64,000 nt of DNA from an uncultured Algibacter sp. (GCF_947490405.1 NZ_CANLGU010000003.1:124001-188000), one strand, 5' to 3'; positions 9,171 to 19,725 are shown, counted from the stretch's first letter. Notes: a model not told the origin generated them from the sequence alone. Program-made: numbers and translations.

Positions 9171-10451
9171 ATGCCATTATCCGCTAACAATCCAGATAGA
9201 ACATCATGGTTACACGTTGATAAAAATTCAGACTTTCCCATACAAAATATTCCTTTTGGAGTATTTTTAACCCGCGATGATATTATTACCATAGGAACTC
9301 GTATTGGAGACACTGCAATAGATCTTGGCGCGTTGCACCAACTAGGGTATCTTGATGGGATCCCTCTTACTGATGATATTTTTCTTCAAGATTCTTTAAA
9401 CGATTTTATTGCAGATGGTAGGCAAACATGGCGCGCCGTTAGAAATAGAATTGCTGAAATTTTTGACTCGAAAAACGAGGCCTTAAAGAAAAACACTAAG
9501 GTTAAAGAAATTATTTTATTTCGTTTGGATGAAATTGAAATGCAGCTTCCTGTCCAAATTGGTGATTATACCGATTTTTACTCTAGTATAGAGCATGCTA
9601 CCAATGTAGGAACCATGTTTAGAGACCCAGATAACGCATTGCTACCTAACTGGCTGCATATACCTGTAGGTTATCATGGTAGAAGTAGTTCTATTATCCC
9701 TTCAGGAATTCCAGTTCATAGACCGCAAGGACAAACTTTACCAAACGGCGTTAAAGAACCTGTTTTTGGTCCAAGTAAATTAGTGGATTTTGAATTAGAG
9801 ATGGCCTTCATCACCACAGACGCGAATGATTTAGGTGAACCTATTCCTATTGAAGAGGCAGAAGAATACATATTTGGACTTGTGTTGTTAAACGATTGGA
9901 GTGCTCGCGATATTCAAAAATGGGAATATGTACCTTTAGGTCCATTTTTAGCTAAAAACTTTGCAACATCAATCTCACCATGGATTGTAACTTTAGATGC
10001 TCTTGAACCTTACCGCGTTGAAAGCCCAAAACCTAAAAAAGAACAGTTACCATATTTAAAATATAAAGGAAAAAAGAGTTACGATATTAACTTAGAGGTT
10101 GCTATACAACCAGAAAATGCTAAAGAAACTGTAGTAAGTAACTCCAATTTTAAATATCTGTACTGGAATATGGTACAACAATTAGCACATCATACTGTTA
10201 ATGGTTGCCCTGTTAATTCTGGTGATATGATGGGAAGCGGCACTATTTCTGGACCTACCAAAGATAGCTACGGCTCCATGTTAGAACTTACTTGGCGAGG
10301 CGAAAAACCTATTAAAATGAAAGATGGTAGCGAGCGTAAATTTATAAACGATAACGATACTGTAATTATGCGCGGGTATTGTGAAAACGATGGCACTCGC
10401 ATTGGTTTTGGTGAGGTTTCTACGAAACTACTCCCTGTTTACAGCAAATAA
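9171..10451 (+). CDS. fahA: Fumarylacetoacetase
   Basis: Hydrolyses fumarylacetoacetate to fumarate and acetoacetate, the last step of tyrosine breakdown. The 426-residue protein matches the usual length. It has an N-terminal domain (residues 1-120) followed by the FAH fold. Motifs include DFYSSIEHATNVGTMFR (metal Asp near residue 128 and catalytic His near 135), YHGRSSSI, FELEMAF, LLNDWSARDIQKWEYVPLG, KNFATSISPW and the late GSGTISGP. The first ATG lies 34 bases after the predicted -7 element. No other tyrosine-catabolic genes are adjacent. The gene ends with its own terminator. Confidence 0.96.
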   Translation: MPLSANNPDRTSWLHVDKNSDFPIQNIPFGVFLTRDDIITIGTRIGDTAIDLGALHQLGYLDGIPLTDDIFLQDSLNDFIADGRQTWRAVRNRIAEIFDSKNEALKKNTKVKEIILFRLDEIEMQLPVQIGDYTDFYSSIEHATNVGTMFRDPDNALLPNWLHIPVGYHGRSSSIIPSGIPVHRPQGQTLPNGVKEPVFGPSKLVDFELEMAFITTDANDLGEPIPIEEAEEYIFGLVLLNDWSARDIQKWEYVPLGPFLAKNFATSISPWIVTLDALEPYRVESPKPKKEQLPYLKYKGKKSYDINLEVAIQPENAKETVVSNSNFKYLYWNMVQQLAHHTVNGCPVNSGDMMGSGTISGPTKDSYGSMLELTWRGEKPIKMKDGSERKFINDNDTVIMRGYCENDGTRIGFGEVSTKLLPVYSK

Positions 10452-10473
10452 AACATCTTAATAATACAAATAT

Positions 10474-10499
10474 AAAATCCTGCCTAGTGCGGGATTTTT
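10474..10499 (+). terminator. Intrinsic terminator of fahA
   Basis: The stem AAAATCCTGC / GCGGGATTTT (one G:T pair, loop CTAGT) is followed by T-rich sequence, 22 bases after the fahA stop codon. Confidence 0.8.
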
Positions 10500-10508
10500 A
10501 ATTTTTAG

Positions 10509-10602
10509 GCGTTACCCACAAGGGGTCGGGCTATCCGTTACAAGTCCTCGCTTCTGCGCTAAGGTGCAAAAACTCTGGGCTATCCACTAATATCCCTAAC
10601 GC
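10509..10602. repeat. Dispersed repeat A, copy 2 (inverted relative to copy 1)
   Basis: A 94-bp element with GCGTTA and TAACGC ends, almost identical to the reverse complement of 7537-7630. Copies 1 and 2 therefore bracket the glyA-fahA segment in opposite orientation. Between it and the next gene (10603-10795) I see only AT-rich DNA and no clear promoter. Confidence 0.85.
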
Positions 10603-10795
10603 GAGCAAATCTGCTAAAACCTTTTCTTAATCCAATCCTTTTAGCAGATTTGTCAAGACTAATTTTTATAAACTTATTCCTTCAAATAAAAACAGTTAAA
10701 TACACTTTATCGAATATATTGGTATTTCATAGATATTCATTGTATTTTGGCATCACTATTGAAACTACTACCCAAATAACCAAAACAGTAGACCC

Positions 10796-11980
10796 ATGAA
10801 AAAAATACTACTCATATTCGTATTAAGCCTATTTATAATGGCCTGTAATACTAGAAAGCAAGTTGAAAAAGCTGTAAACTCTGGTAATTACAATCAAGCC
10901 ATAAATACAGCATTAAAAAAACTTAGAGCAAATAAAGACAAAAAACGTAATTACGATTATGCTTTAATGCTTCAAGATGCTTACTATAAAGTTACAGAAC
11001 GCGATATAGAAAATATAGCACATCTTAAAAAGGATAATAATCCAGAAAACTACAGAACCATTTTTGAAATGTATTTAGATTTAGATGCACGCCAAAATGC
11101 TATAAAACCTATTCTTCCGCTTAAAGTCAATGGAAAAAATATAACATTCAATTTCAACAATTACAGTGATGCCATTTTAGATTCTAAAAACAAGGTTTCA
11201 GACTACACCTACGAAAAAGGTTTAGAATTATTAGAGTCTGATGACAAAAGCGTAATAAGAGAAGCGTATTCTGAGTTAAGCTACCTAGAGCGTATTAACC
11301 CAAATTACGAAAACACACGAGAATTACTAGAAGAAGCGCACCAACGGGGTAAAAACTATATTTTGGTGTCATTAAATAATGATACGCAACAAATTATCCC
11401 AAGCCGTTTAGAAGACGATTTACTAAACTTTAACACCTACGGATTAAATAAATTTTGGAGCGAATACCATGTTAATAAATTAGAAAACCTAAATTACGAT
11501 TACGCAATGCAGCTTAATCTAAAAGGCATTAATGTATCTCCAGAGCGCATAAACGAACGTGAGTTTATAAGAGAAAAAGAAGTGGTTGATGGTTGGGAAT
11601 ACAAAAAAGACCGCAATGGCGAAGCTATAAAAGATAGCTTAGGCAAATACATTAAAATAGATAAACTAGTTAATGTAAAAGCAAGATACATGGAAACCAT
11701 TCAAACAAAATCCTCTCATGTAATTGGAGATGTGGTGTATTTAGATTTAAAATCAAATCAATTGCTAGACGCTTTCCCTATTGATAGTGAGTTTGTTTTC
11801 GAATATGTATTTGCGAGATATAGAGGTGATAAGCGTGCATTAAATGCCAACGACATCGCGCTTATAAACAACAGACGTGTCCCCTTCCCTACTAACGAAC
11901 AAATGGTTTATGATACTGGTGAAGATTTAAAACTACAACTCAAGGATATCATAAACTCTTATGCTATAAATAGACTTTAA
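10796..11980 (+). CDS. Conserved lipoprotein of unknown function
   Basis: A 394-residue protein with a lipobox signal peptide (LFIMACNTRKQ, Cys17). Residues 18-190 are helical, with short TPR-like pairs such as AVNSGNYNQAINTALKKLRANK and LMLQDAYYKVTERD. The rest is alpha/beta and rich in charged residues, with no catalytic motif that I recognise. It is predicted to sit in the envelope and probably mediates protein contacts, which is inference only. It is a single-gene unit ended by a strong hairpin terminator. Confidence 0.8.
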   Translation: MKKILLIFVLSLFIMACNTRKQVEKAVNSGNYNQAINTALKKLRANKDKKRNYDYALMLQDAYYKVTERDIENIAHLKKDNNPENYRTIFEMYLDLDARQNAIKPILPLKVNGKNITFNFNNYSDAILDSKNKVSDYTYEKGLELLESDDKSVIREAYSELSYLERINPNYENTRELLEEAHQRGKNYILVSLNNDTQQIIPSRLEDDLLNFNTYGLNKFWSEYHVNKLENLNYDYAMQLNLKGINVSPERINEREFIREKEVVDGWEYKKDRNGEAIKDSLGKYIKIDKLVNVKARYMETIQTKSSHVIGDVVYLDLKSNQLLDAFPIDSEFVFEYVFARYRGDKRALNANDIALINNRRVPFPTNEQMVYDTGEDLKLQLKDIINSYAINRL

Positions 11981-11988
11981 AAATGAAA

Positions 11989-12017
11989 ACTCCCAAATAG
12001 TTTTGGGAGTTTTTTTA
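11989..12017. terminator. Intrinsic terminator after the 10796 lipoprotein gene
   Basis: The stem ACTCCCAAA / TTTGGGAGT is followed by TTTTTT. A weaker T-run on the minus strand could also stop transcripts of the convergent GH9 gene. Confidence 0.85.
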
Positions 12018-12075
12018 TTTTGACTAACGCTATCATTTTACATTTTTATAAATCAAAAATATAAAAACAACTTTT

Positions 12076-14037
12076 CTACTGCTTTAGTAACTTTTTAGTG
12101 TACGTCCTGTTATCTTCAGTAGTGATTTTTAAAATATAAAGTCCGTTTTGAATATTCGGCAAACTAATCTGTACTGATGATGAAGTATGCACAACTTTAC
12201 CAAGCGTATTGTAAACTACTACATAAGCTATTTTTTTTCTAGTTTTAATTTGAATTATACCTTCTGTAGGGTTAGGATATACGGATATCGTTTCAGACGC
12301 CAATGCATAATCATTAATACTTAATGCAGTGCCATTTTGATAAAAATTAAGGGCATTTAATGCATACGCCAAAGGTGCATTCCAATTGATGGTTACTTCA
12401 TTTGATGCGTAAGAGCACCAATCATCTACATACGAACCCGCATTAGAGGTATTTATATATCCAGAACATCCATCTTGACGTCCAGGATTAGGTCCACCAC
12501 ATAGCATACCAGGAATTGGCGCAGCAATACCATCGGCATCAGATATTCTATGATGTGGGTTTACAGGTGAAATTTCTCCAAAGCCCGAAACATAAGAGTA
12601 GCCTGTACCATTTCTACCTAATAAATAATCCATACCAATATATGCAGCATCTAAATATGTATCATCATTAGTCATTTCGTAAGCCCTAACTAATAGCATA
12701 ATTTGATTTGCAGCTACACTATTACTACCCCAAACATAATCCCAATTAGAAACTCCCATAGATATATTCATTGCAGAGTTTTCTATTTGGTTTTTTAAAT
12801 CATCCGCAGTACTTATAAATGTGCTTCTGGCAGTGTTAATAGTGCTTGAAGGAAATGAAGTATCATGATATAACATTGAAATTAAAGCTAAAGGATCTGT
12901 ATACTGCCAACTTGGTGTACCATTACCAATACTAGACACAACAATATCATTACTATAATTCACATTGTTTGTAGTAATAAATAGTTCTACCGCAGCCCAT
13001 TGAAATTCGTCACTAACATTGCTATCGCCATATTCACCTGTGTTAACACCATTAGGGTTTGTAAAATAATCGGTAGGGTTTGCCTCAGCCCAAGCGTAAG
13101 CTGCTTCTGCAGCACTTAAAAGTGTATCGCTATAGCCAGGTAATTCACTCTCATAATTTGCATAAATTCGTGAAGCCATTGCCATAACTGCGGCAAAATT
13201 TAAAGTTGCTGATGTACTTTTCTTTATCACATATCGTGTTGCTGTATAAGCATTTGGCATTATTCTGCCTGAAAAATTTAATCCAGTTAATTTGTGATAC
13301 ACACCACCATCTGAAGGCTCTTGCATTGTAAGCATCCAATCTAAATTCCACTTTACCTCGTCTAATAAGTCTGGTAAATTTCCACCAGTTTCAGGAATAT
13401 CTATGGCTTTTGCTTGGTAGTAGCTTTCAAAATGTTCGTAAGCTGCTAAAAGCGTATATGTTGAAATACCACTATTTACAATATATTTATTATAATCACC
13501 AGCATCATACCATCCTTTTGGTGAAGAAATAATAGTATTCGTAGGTCTTGCAGGGGATGCTGCTGAACTATGTACACGAACACTTGTGTCTGGATGCCCC
13601 ATACTTCTGGCATAAATACCGCCATAAGTTGACGAAATTGCAGTTGAAGCTCTATTGAAATAGTAATATTTTAAACTAGCATCAGAAATGGCTTGGTAAA
13701 CATCTGCACCAATATTAAATGAAACTTCCTCACCTCCAACCTGAAGCCTATATGTACCAGATGTAGTGATAGATGACACATCTATTTTTGACACGTACTC
13801 TTGGGCGTCCGACCAGTAATTTACAGCAGCTGAAGTTCCTGAAAGCACAACATTGTCATCAGCATCTAAAACAATAAATGCTTGTGGAGAAAAGGTGGTA
13901 TTAGCAACTAGACTAATCACTTTACCTCTATCATTAAAATACCCTATTTGATTGTATCTAACGTCAATAGCTTGAGATACACATACCAGTGAGTTCAGCA
14001 GTAAGACTGCTAAAAGTAATTTTGATTTCATATTCAT
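12076..14037 (-). CDS. Secreted glycoside hydrolase family 9 (cellulase-like) with T9SS sorting tail
   Basis: A 653-residue endo-beta-glucanase-type enzyme. The start was moved to the Met that opens a normal signal peptide (MNMKSKLLLAVLLLNSLVCVSQA), 16 codons inside the longest frame. It has an N-terminal cellulase Ig-like domain (VRYNQIGYF at the mature end), then the GH9 (alpha/alpha)6 domain with catalytic aspartates in GWYDAGDYNKY (about residues 175-185), the NPHHR motif, and the catalytic Glu in NEVTINWNAPL. The C-terminal 75 residues form a type IX sorting domain (VYPNPTEGIIQI ... YTKKLLKQ), so it is exported across the outer membrane. All key residues are present. No SusCD pair or other cellulolytic gene is nearby. 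Confidence 0.93.
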   Translation of the reverse strand: MNMKSKLLLAVLLLNSLVCVSQAIDVRYNQIGYFNDRGKVISLVANTTFSPQAFIVLDADDNVVLSGTSAAVNYWSDAQEYVSKIDVSSITTSGTYRLQVGGEEVSFNIGADVYQAISDASLKYYYFNRASTAISSTYGGIYARSMGHPDTSVRVHSSAASPARPTNTIISSPKGWYDAGDYNKYIVNSGISTYTLLAAYEHFESYYQAKAIDIPETGGNLPDLLDEVKWNLDWMLTMQEPSDGGVYHKLTGLNFSGRIMPNAYTATRYVIKKSTSATLNFAAVMAMASRIYANYESELPGYSDTLLSAAEAAYAWAEANPTDYFTNPNGVNTGEYGDSNVSDEFQWAAVELFITTNNVNYSNDIVVSSIGNGTPSWQYTDPLALISMLYHDTSFPSSTINTARSTFISTADDLKNQIENSAMNISMGVSNWDYVWGSNSVAANQIMLLVRAYEMTNDDTYLDAAYIGMDYLLGRNGTGYSYVSGFGEISPVNPHHRISDADGIAAPIPGMLCGGPNPGRQDGCSGYINTSNAGSYVDDWCSYASNEVTINWNAPLAYALNALNFYQNGTALSINDYALASETISVYPNPTEGIIQIKTRKKIAYVVVYNTLGKVVHTSSSVQISLPNIQNGLYILKITTEDNRTYTKKLLKQ

Positions 14038-14195
14038 TTTTTTTTGATATCTCTTGACACTATTAACCTCTATCCTTAGAAACATCTAATATACAAAATC
14101 AATAACTTTTAAGATAAAGCTTAATAAAGACTATAGTACTTTACCTAAACAACTCAATCATGAATACTTAACTCGTAAATCATTTCACAAAAGCA

Positions 14196-15887
14196 CTAAA
14201 AAGGCGCCTCACAAATCATATCTAAAACTTTAAGCGTTACAGGGTGGATAAACGTCAATTGCGCCGCATGTAAATATAGACGCTCTCCTTTTACACCATA
14301 AAGATCATCACCAATAATGGGCGTATTCAATCCATCAACATGTGCTGCATGCACCCGTAACTGGTGTGTTCTACCAGAAATTGGATAAAAATGTATACGT
14401 GTTTTTCCAGCTACGACGTCAACCACCTCATATTTGGTTTTAGCAGGTTTTCCATGTTCATAACATACCAATTGCTGCGGTCTGTTATCTAAATCTACTC
14501 GTAATGGCAAATCTATAATACCTTCTTTTTTAGAAATTTCCCCATCTAAAACCGCAACATATCGCTTTTTTACTGAACGTTCAATAAACTGCTTTTGCAA
14601 TTTTTTATAAGTTCTTTCATTTTTAGCAACTAATAATAAACCAGATGTAGACATATCCAATCTATGCACCAACAAAGGGCCTTTGGCATTTGGTAAATAT
14701 TGCTTCATTTTGGTGTAAACAGAATCTAAAGTTGTTTTTCCAGGCACCGATAAAAAATCATGAGGTTTATTAACCAATAATAAATAGTCATCTTCATAAA
14801 CAATTTCAAGTGGTTGATTATGACTTTTAACCTCTAAAATTGGATTATTTTCAACATCCAAACCTTTCATCATATGCCCAAGAATAGGCTCGCATTTACT
14901 TCTACAGGATGGATAAAATTGCTTGTGCTTTCTAACCTCAGATTTTGGGGAAGCACCCCACCAAAACTCAGCCATAGCTATTGGTTTTAATCCACACTCA
15001 TAAGCATACTGAAATAATTTTGGCGCAGCACATTCGCCAGATGCTGCTGGTGGTATAGGTGAAGCTGTATCCTTGAAAATATCTAGTAAATCTTTAGTTT
15101 CTCCTTTAGCGTTCAAAAAGCGATATTGCTCATGCAAACGTTTTTGTAATGATGCAGATAATTTGGCACGTTTCGCTTTTAAAACTTCAATTGGCGCTTC
15201 AAAGTGTTTAATTTTTAGTTTAAGCGTTTCAATAGTATTACTCCAATACGCTTTCAAATCTCTTAACCTTAGATTATAATGAATACTCTGCTGTTTTAGC
15301 GTATCATCAAGCAGTTTGTATTCGTCTTCAGAAAATAACTCAAGTGCTTGTTCTCGCTCTAACTTACGGGCATGTTTTTTGGCCTTAATTAAAGTTTTTA
15401 AGTCCAGTAATGCCTTATCATAACCTAAGTAAGATGCGTTTAAATCATATTTTAAAGACTTAAATTCATGTGCTTGTTCCAGGAATTCAATCTCAGAACT
15501 TAATCTATTCAATTCAGCTTCACCTTTTTTATAAAACCCGTTTTTATCCAAAGTATCATAAACTGTTGGCACAAAACCTTTGTGGTGATTATTCTCTGCA
15601 AGTTTACCTGAAAACGCAGCTAAATAACCTATTTCTCTAGCGGTATTTTGTACCACCATCACACCAAACATCTTCCCAATTTGCAAGCCTTTCATTTTAG
15701 GGTGTAAGCCAAAATTATGCTTGAAATCGGATTGCATCTCTAAATAACGCTGCAAATCTTCCGCTGCAAGAACACTCAATTTATGGGGTTCGTAGTAAAA
15801 TGGAAAAGTAAATTGTTTAGGTAGTGTAACATCCTTAACAACCTCAAACTCGTGAAAAAATGTATCGGTAAATTTAGTTTTTGGCAT
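14196..15887 (-). CDS. RluA-family pseudouridine synthase with long N-terminal extension
   Basis: Predicted to convert uridine to pseudouridine in rRNA or tRNA. The C-terminal 220 residues form the catalytic domain, with the RluA signature VHRLDMSTSGLLLVAK near residue 407; its Asp is the catalytic residue. GRTHQLRVH follows near the end. The first 330 residues are unusual for RluA: a helical, lysine- and glutamate-rich coiled-coil region and a short cysteine-containing stretch (SCRSKCEPILG), a layout found in a long RluA-like subfamily. Its start overlaps the end of the upstream gene by 14 bases, so the two are translationally coupled. Confidence 0.88.
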   Translation of the reverse strand: MPKTKFTDTFFHEFEVVKDVTLPKQFTFPFYYEPHKLSVLAAEDLQRYLEMQSDFKHNFGLHPKMKGLQIGKMFGVMVVQNTAREIGYLAAFSGKLAENNHHKGFVPTVYDTLDKNGFYKKGEAELNRLSSEIEFLEQAHEFKSLKYDLNASYLGYDKALLDLKTLIKAKKHARKLEREQALELFSEDEYKLLDDTLKQQSIHYNLRLRDLKAYWSNTIETLKLKIKHFEAPIEVLKAKRAKLSASLQKRLHEQYRFLNAKGETKDLLDIFKDTASPIPPAASGECAAPKLFQYAYECGLKPIAMAEFWWGASPKSEVRKHKQFYPSCRSKCEPILGHMMKGLDVENNPILEVKSHNQPLEIVYEDDYLLLVNKPHDFLSVPGKTTLDSVYTKMKQYLPNAKGPLLVHRLDMSTSGLLLVAKNERTYKKLQKQFIERSVKKRYVAVLDGEISKKEGIIDLPLRVDLDNRPQQLVCYEHGKPAKTKYEVVDVVAGKTRIHFYPISGRTHQLRVHAAHVDGLNTPIIGDDLYGVKGERLYLHAAQLTFIHPVTLKVLDMICEAPF

Positions 15888-16281
15888 CTTTTAGAAAATC
15901 CCCAGATAAAATTCGTTGCTTGTTTTCAATATTCTGGTTGTAAATATACACCCAAGCATCAATAGAATTCCCATTTTCTAAAAAAACAGTAGTAATTTCT
16001 CTTCTAAATAGACTTTCTTCAATATTAGAGTCAATAAAACCTTCATACTCATCCAAAAAGTGTAATATTTCACTAGTAGTATGCAATTTAAATAAGGTAC
16101 CGTAAACCTTTTCAGAAGTATCGGTACTTAAAATCACACCAGGAAACCAAGAAATTTTGTAAAGTCTTCCGTAGATATAACCTTTACCCAAAACATTAGA
16201 ATTTAAGCAAAGAAACTGAGACATATTGTTTTTCGCATCATGCTGCAAAGTCCCATATACAAATAGGTATTCCGTAATCAA
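15874..16281 (-). CDS. Gamma-glutamylcyclotransferase-like (AIG2/GGCT) protein
   Basis: A 135-residue cytoplasmic protein of the GGCT fold. The signature FVYGTLQHD sits at residues 7-15 and a second motif LDEYEGF with the putative catalytic Glu lies near residue 78. Family members release 5-oxoproline from gamma-glutamyl compounds or act on other gamma-glutamyl amines. The substrate cannot be told from sequence. It lies between the ytxJ-like gene (12 bases) and the pseudouridine synthase (14-base overlap) in a three-gene minus-strand operon. Production of 5-oxoproline would fit with the 5-oxoprolinase genes at 22-24 kb, but this is speculation. Confidence 0.82.
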   Translation of the reverse strand: MITEYLFVYGTLQHDAKNNMSQFLCLNSNVLGKGYIYGRLYKISWFPGVILSTDTSEKVYGTLFKLHTTSEILHFLDEYEGFIDSNIEESLFRREITTVFLENGNSIDAWVYIYNQNIENKQRILSGDFLKDAKN

Positions 16282-16293
16282 GGATAGAAAAGT

Positions 16294-16683
16294 TTATACA
16301 AACCTAGATAAGTCCACTGCATTAATCTGTCCATGAGACGCATGTGTAACTACCACACCGTTTTTAATTACCAAAATTTGTGGCGACTCATGCATAACCT
16401 GAAATTTATAACCAACCTCATTGGAAACTTCCCGGTAATTCAACAAATCCAAATAATACAAATCCAAATTATTTTCTGTTAAATCATAAGCATCCACAAA
16501 CTGATTCATTACCATTCTACTAATCCCACAGCGTGTAGAATGCTTAAAAACCACCTGCGTTTTAGTTGCAGACTTTTTTGCTATAACCTCTAATTGCTTC
16601 AAATCATTTAAAGCAATCCATGGCAAAACCTTTTCTTCTTTAGGCTCAGAATTTCCACCAAATAATTTCTTAATCAATCCCAT
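16294..16683 (-). CDS. ytxJ: YtxJ-like bacilliredoxin (bacillithiol system redox protein)
   Basis: A 129-residue thioredoxin-fold protein with a single redox cysteine in HSTRCGISRMVMNQF, matching the TRCGIS motif of the YtxJ family, which acts on protein-bacillithiol mixed disulfides. The start was set at MGLIKKLFGG. The frame extends 21 codons further upstream, but that extension is encoded by a dispersed repeat and is not protein-like. The repeat begins 17 bases before the chosen ATG and would lie in the 5' leader. It is the first gene of a three-gene operon with the GGCT-like and pseudouridine synthase genes. Confidence 0.85.
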   Translation of the reverse strand: MGLIKKLFGGNSEPKEEKVLPWIALNDLKQLEVIAKKSATKTQVVFKHSTRCGISRMVMNQFVDAYDLTENNLDLYYLDLLNYREVSNEVGYKFQVMHESPQILVIKNGVVVTHASHGQINAVDLSRFV

Positions 16684-16699
16684 AACTTTCTTTTTTTTG

Positions 16700-16787
16700 G
16701 CGTTACCACAAGGGTCGGGCTTTCTGTTACAAGTCCTCGCTCCCACCTTCGGGATCGCTGTGGGCTTTCCACTCCAATCCCTAACGC
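16700..16787. repeat. Dispersed repeat A, copy 3 (next to the ytxJ start)
   Basis: An 88-bp, more diverged copy with GCGTTA/TAACGC ends, in the same orientation as copy 2, ending 17 bases before the ytxJ start. From here to clpB (16788-17006) I see only AT-rich DNA, with no clear TAnnTTTG element. Confidence 0.8.
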
Positions 16788-17006
16788 ACCACTGTTGTGT
16801 GCATACTCAAACGCAAAAATAAACCAATTAAAGTTTAAGCATACATACTATCAGTCGAAATCGGTTTCAAAGCTTACAAACCGACAAAAAGTCACTAAAA
16901 ACCTAGCCTAAACAGACATTTTGTCCTCCTAAACCCATTGGTAAGATTATTGACTAAGTATAATCGTAAAAGAAAAATACAACACTCAAAAAAGAAAAAA
17001 ATAAAC

Positions 17007-19613
17007 ATGAATTTTAATAATTATACCATAAAATCGCAAGAAGCCATAGAACAAGCGCAACAAATAGCGCAAGGTTTCGGGCATCAACAAATTGAAAACG
17101 AACACATTTTTAAGGGTGTTTTTGAAGTGGATGAAAACGTATTACCATTCATCTTAAAAAAGCTAAACGTTAATATTTCAATATTAGAACAAGCTTTAGA
17201 TAAGCAACTGGAGAGTTTTCCTAAAGTATCTGGAGCAGAACTTATGCTTTCCAGAGAAACAGGAAAAGCATTAAATGAAGCTGCAATGATTGCTAAAAAA
17301 ATGAAAGATGAGTATATTTCAGTAGAGCATCTCATTTTAGCTGTTTTTAAATCTAATAGCAAAATTGCACAAATGCTAAAAGATCAAGGCGTAACAGAAA
17401 AAGGCTTAAAATCAACTATCGAGGAACTAAGAAAAGGTGATAACGTAACCTCTCAAAGTCAAGAGGAAACCTATAATGCCTTAAATAAATATGCCAAAAA
17501 CCTGAATCAATTAGCAAAAGATGGTAAGTTAGATCCTGTTATTGGTCGTGATGAGGAAATCCGACGAATACTTCAAATTTTATCGCGCAGAACCAAAAAT
17601 AACCCCATTCTTGTTGGAGAACCTGGTACTGGTAAAACTGCTATTGCTGAAGGTTTAGCACATCGAATTATAGATGGTGATATTCCAGAAAATCTAAAAG
17701 AAAAACAAATCTTTGCTTTGGACATGGGAGCACTCATCGCTGGAGCAAAATATAAAGGTGAATTTGAAGAACGTTTAAAAGCAGTAATTAAAGAAGTAAC
17801 TACAAGTGATGGTGATATTGTTCTATTTATAGACGAAATTCACACTTTAGTTGGTGCTGGTGGCGGACAAGGAGCTATGGATGCCGCAAACATCTTAAAA
17901 CCTGCTCTAGCACGTGGCGAATTAAGAGCCATAGGCGCAACAACACTTGATGAATACCAAAAGTATTTTGAAAAGGACAAAGCCTTAGAGCGTCGTTTCC
18001 AAAAAGTAATGGTTGATGAACCTGATACCGAAAGTGCCATTTCAATACTACGCGGTATCAAAGAAAAATATGAAACACACCATAAAGTACGTATAAAAGA
18101 CGATGCCATTATTGGTGCCGTAGAGTTATCTCAGCGCTACATTACCAATCGTTTTTTACCAGACAAAGCCATTGATTTAATGGATGAGGCTGCTTCAAAA
18201 ATGCGTATGGAAATAAACTCAAAACCTGAGGAATTGGATGTTTTGGATAGAAAAATCATGCAATTAGAGATAGAAATTGAGGCTATTAAGCGCGAAAAAG
18301 ATGAAACAAAGTTAAAATCACTTCGTGCCGACTTAGCTAATATCAAAGAGCAACGCAATGATATTTATGCTAAATGGAAGTCCGAAAAAGAAGTAGTAGA
18401 CAATATTCAAAACACAAAACAAGATATTGAAAATTTCAAATTAGAGGCAGAAAAAGCAGAACGTGAAGGTGATTATGGAAAAGTGGCTGAGTTACGCTAT
18501 GGAAAGATCAAAGAGAGCCAAGAACAATTAGAAACTCTCCAAAAACAATTGCAAGAGCAATCTGAAAACTCTTTAATAAAAGAAGAAGTGACTTATGATG
18601 ATATTGCAGAAATTGTTGCAAGATGGACAGGTATTCCAGTCACAAAAATGCTACAAAGCGAACGCGAAAAGCTGTTAAAACTAGAAGATGAATTACACAA
18701 ACGCGTTGTTGGACAGGAAGAAGCTATTGAAGCCGTAAGTGATGCCGTAAGACGAAGTCGTGCAGGCTTACAAAACCCACAGAAACCAATTGGAACCTTC
18801 TTATTCCTTGGAACAACGGGTGTAGGAAAAACAGAACTTGCGAAAGCATTAGCGGAATACTTATTTGATGATGAAAGTGCGATGACACGTATCGACATGA
18901 GTGAATACCAAGAGCGTCATGCAGTAAGCCGGTTAGTTGGAGCACCTCCTGGATACGTTGGCTATGATGAAGGCGGACAATTAACAGAAGCTGTTAGAAG
19001 AAAGCCATACTCTGTAGTGCTTTTAGATGAAATTGAAAAAGCACATCCTGACACCTTTAATATTTTACTACAAGTGCTTGATGAAGGCCATTTAACAGAT
19101 AACAAAGGTCGTGTTGCTGATTTTAAAAATACCATCATCATCATGACATCTAATATGGGTAGCAATATCATTCAAGAGCGTTTTGAGGCTACACAAGATA
19201 TAGATTCTGCTATTGAAGCTGCCAAAGTTGATGTTTTAGCCTTATTAAAACAAACGGTGCGTCCAGAATTCTTAAACAGAATTGATGATACGGTTATGTT
19301 TACACCTTTAAGTAAAGAAAACATTGTAAATATTGTTGGCTTGCAACTAAAAAGTGTAACAAAAATGATTGCACAACAAGGCATTACATTTGATGCAACT
19401 CCAGAAGCGATAAGCTATCTTTCAGAAAAAGGTTATAACCCAGAATATGGTGCAAGACCTGTAAAACGCGTTATACAGAAAGAAGTGTTAAACGCACTGA
19501 GTAAAGAAATTTTATCTGGAAAAGTAACAACAGATAGCATTATTTTGCTAGATGCCTTTGATGATAAGTTAGTTTTTAGAAACCAAGGCGACCTAGTTAC
19601 AGAAGAATTTTAA
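17007..19613 (+). CDS. clpB: ATP-dependent disaggregase ClpB
   Basis: A hexameric AAA+ chaperone that, with DnaK, extracts polypeptides from aggregates in the cytoplasm. The start was set at [14 protein letters not shown], 23 codons inside a frame that opens with TTG, giving 868 residues, the usual size. It has an N-domain with two Clp_N repeats (1-145), a first AAA+ module with Walker A GEPGTGKT and Walker B VLFIDE, the long coiled-coil M domain (about 400-525), a second AAA+ module with GTTGVGKT and VVLLDE, and the C-terminal small domain. The gene is single and ends at a strong hairpin. No HrcA/CIRCE-type operator was seen upstream. Confidence 0.97.
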   Translation: MNFNNYTIKSQEAIEQAQQIAQGFGHQQIENEHIFKGVFEVDENVLPFILKKLNVNISILEQALDKQLESFPKVSGAELMLSRETGKALNEAAMIAKKMKDEYISVEHLILAVFKSNSKIAQMLKDQGVTEKGLKSTIEELRKGDNVTSQSQEETYNALNKYAKNLNQLAKDGKLDPVIGRDEEIRRILQILSRRTKNNPILVGEPGTGKTAIAEGLAHRIIDGDIPENLKEKQIFALDMGALIAGAKYKGEFEERLKAVIKEVTTSDGDIVLFIDEIHTLVGAGGGQGAMDAANILKPALARGELRAIGATTLDEYQKYFEKDKALERRFQKVMVDEPDTESAISILRGIKEKYETHHKVRIKDDAIIGAVELSQRYITNRFLPDKAIDLMDEAASKMRMEINSKPEELDVLDRKIMQLEIEIEAIKREKDETKLKSLRADLANIKEQRNDIYAKWKSEKEVVDNIQNTKQDIENFKLEAEKAEREGDYGKVAELRYGKIKESQEQLETLQKQLQEQSENSLIKEEVTYDDIAEIVARWTGIPVTKMLQSEREKLLKLEDELHKRVVGQEEAIEAVSDAVRRSRAGLQNPQKPIGTFLFLGTTGVGKTELAKALAEYLFDDESAMTRIDMSEYQERHAVSRLVGAPPGYVGYDEGGQLTEAVRRKPYSVVLLDEIEKAHPDTFNILLQVLDEGHLTDNKGRVADFKNTIIIMTSNMGSNIIQERFEATQDIDSAIEAAKVDVLALLKQTVRPEFLNRIDDTVMFTPLSKENIVNIVGLQLKSVTKMIAQQGITFDATPEAISYLSEKGYNPEYGARPVKRVIQKEVLNALSKEILSGKVTTDSIILLDAFDDKLVFRNQGDLVTEEF

Positions 19614-19677
19614 AAGTTAATAGATTTCTTTGTAACATATTCTTTAACAAAGAGTCTATTAAGTGGTTGGTTAGTTG

Positions 19678-19720
19678 AAAAGCAACATGAATCTCTCTAC
19701 AGAGATGAGTGTTGCTTTTT
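19678..19720 (+). terminator. Intrinsic terminator of clpB
   Basis: A stem AAAAGCAACA / TGTTGCTTTTT with a second inner stem (ATCTCT/AGAGAT) is followed by a T-run, 65 bases after the clpB stop codon. Confidence 0.85.
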
Positions 19721-19725
19721 ATATT

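Noticed and set aside
12076-14037. The GH9 gene as part of a polysaccharide utilisation locus
   Set aside because: No SusC/SusD pair, regulator or other glycosidase gene is next to it.
17084-19384. Several antisense frames of 70-100 codons across clpB
   Set aside because: All lie opposite a highly conserved gene, have low-complexity serine- and leucine-rich translations, and lack promoters. They are by-products of the clpB codons.
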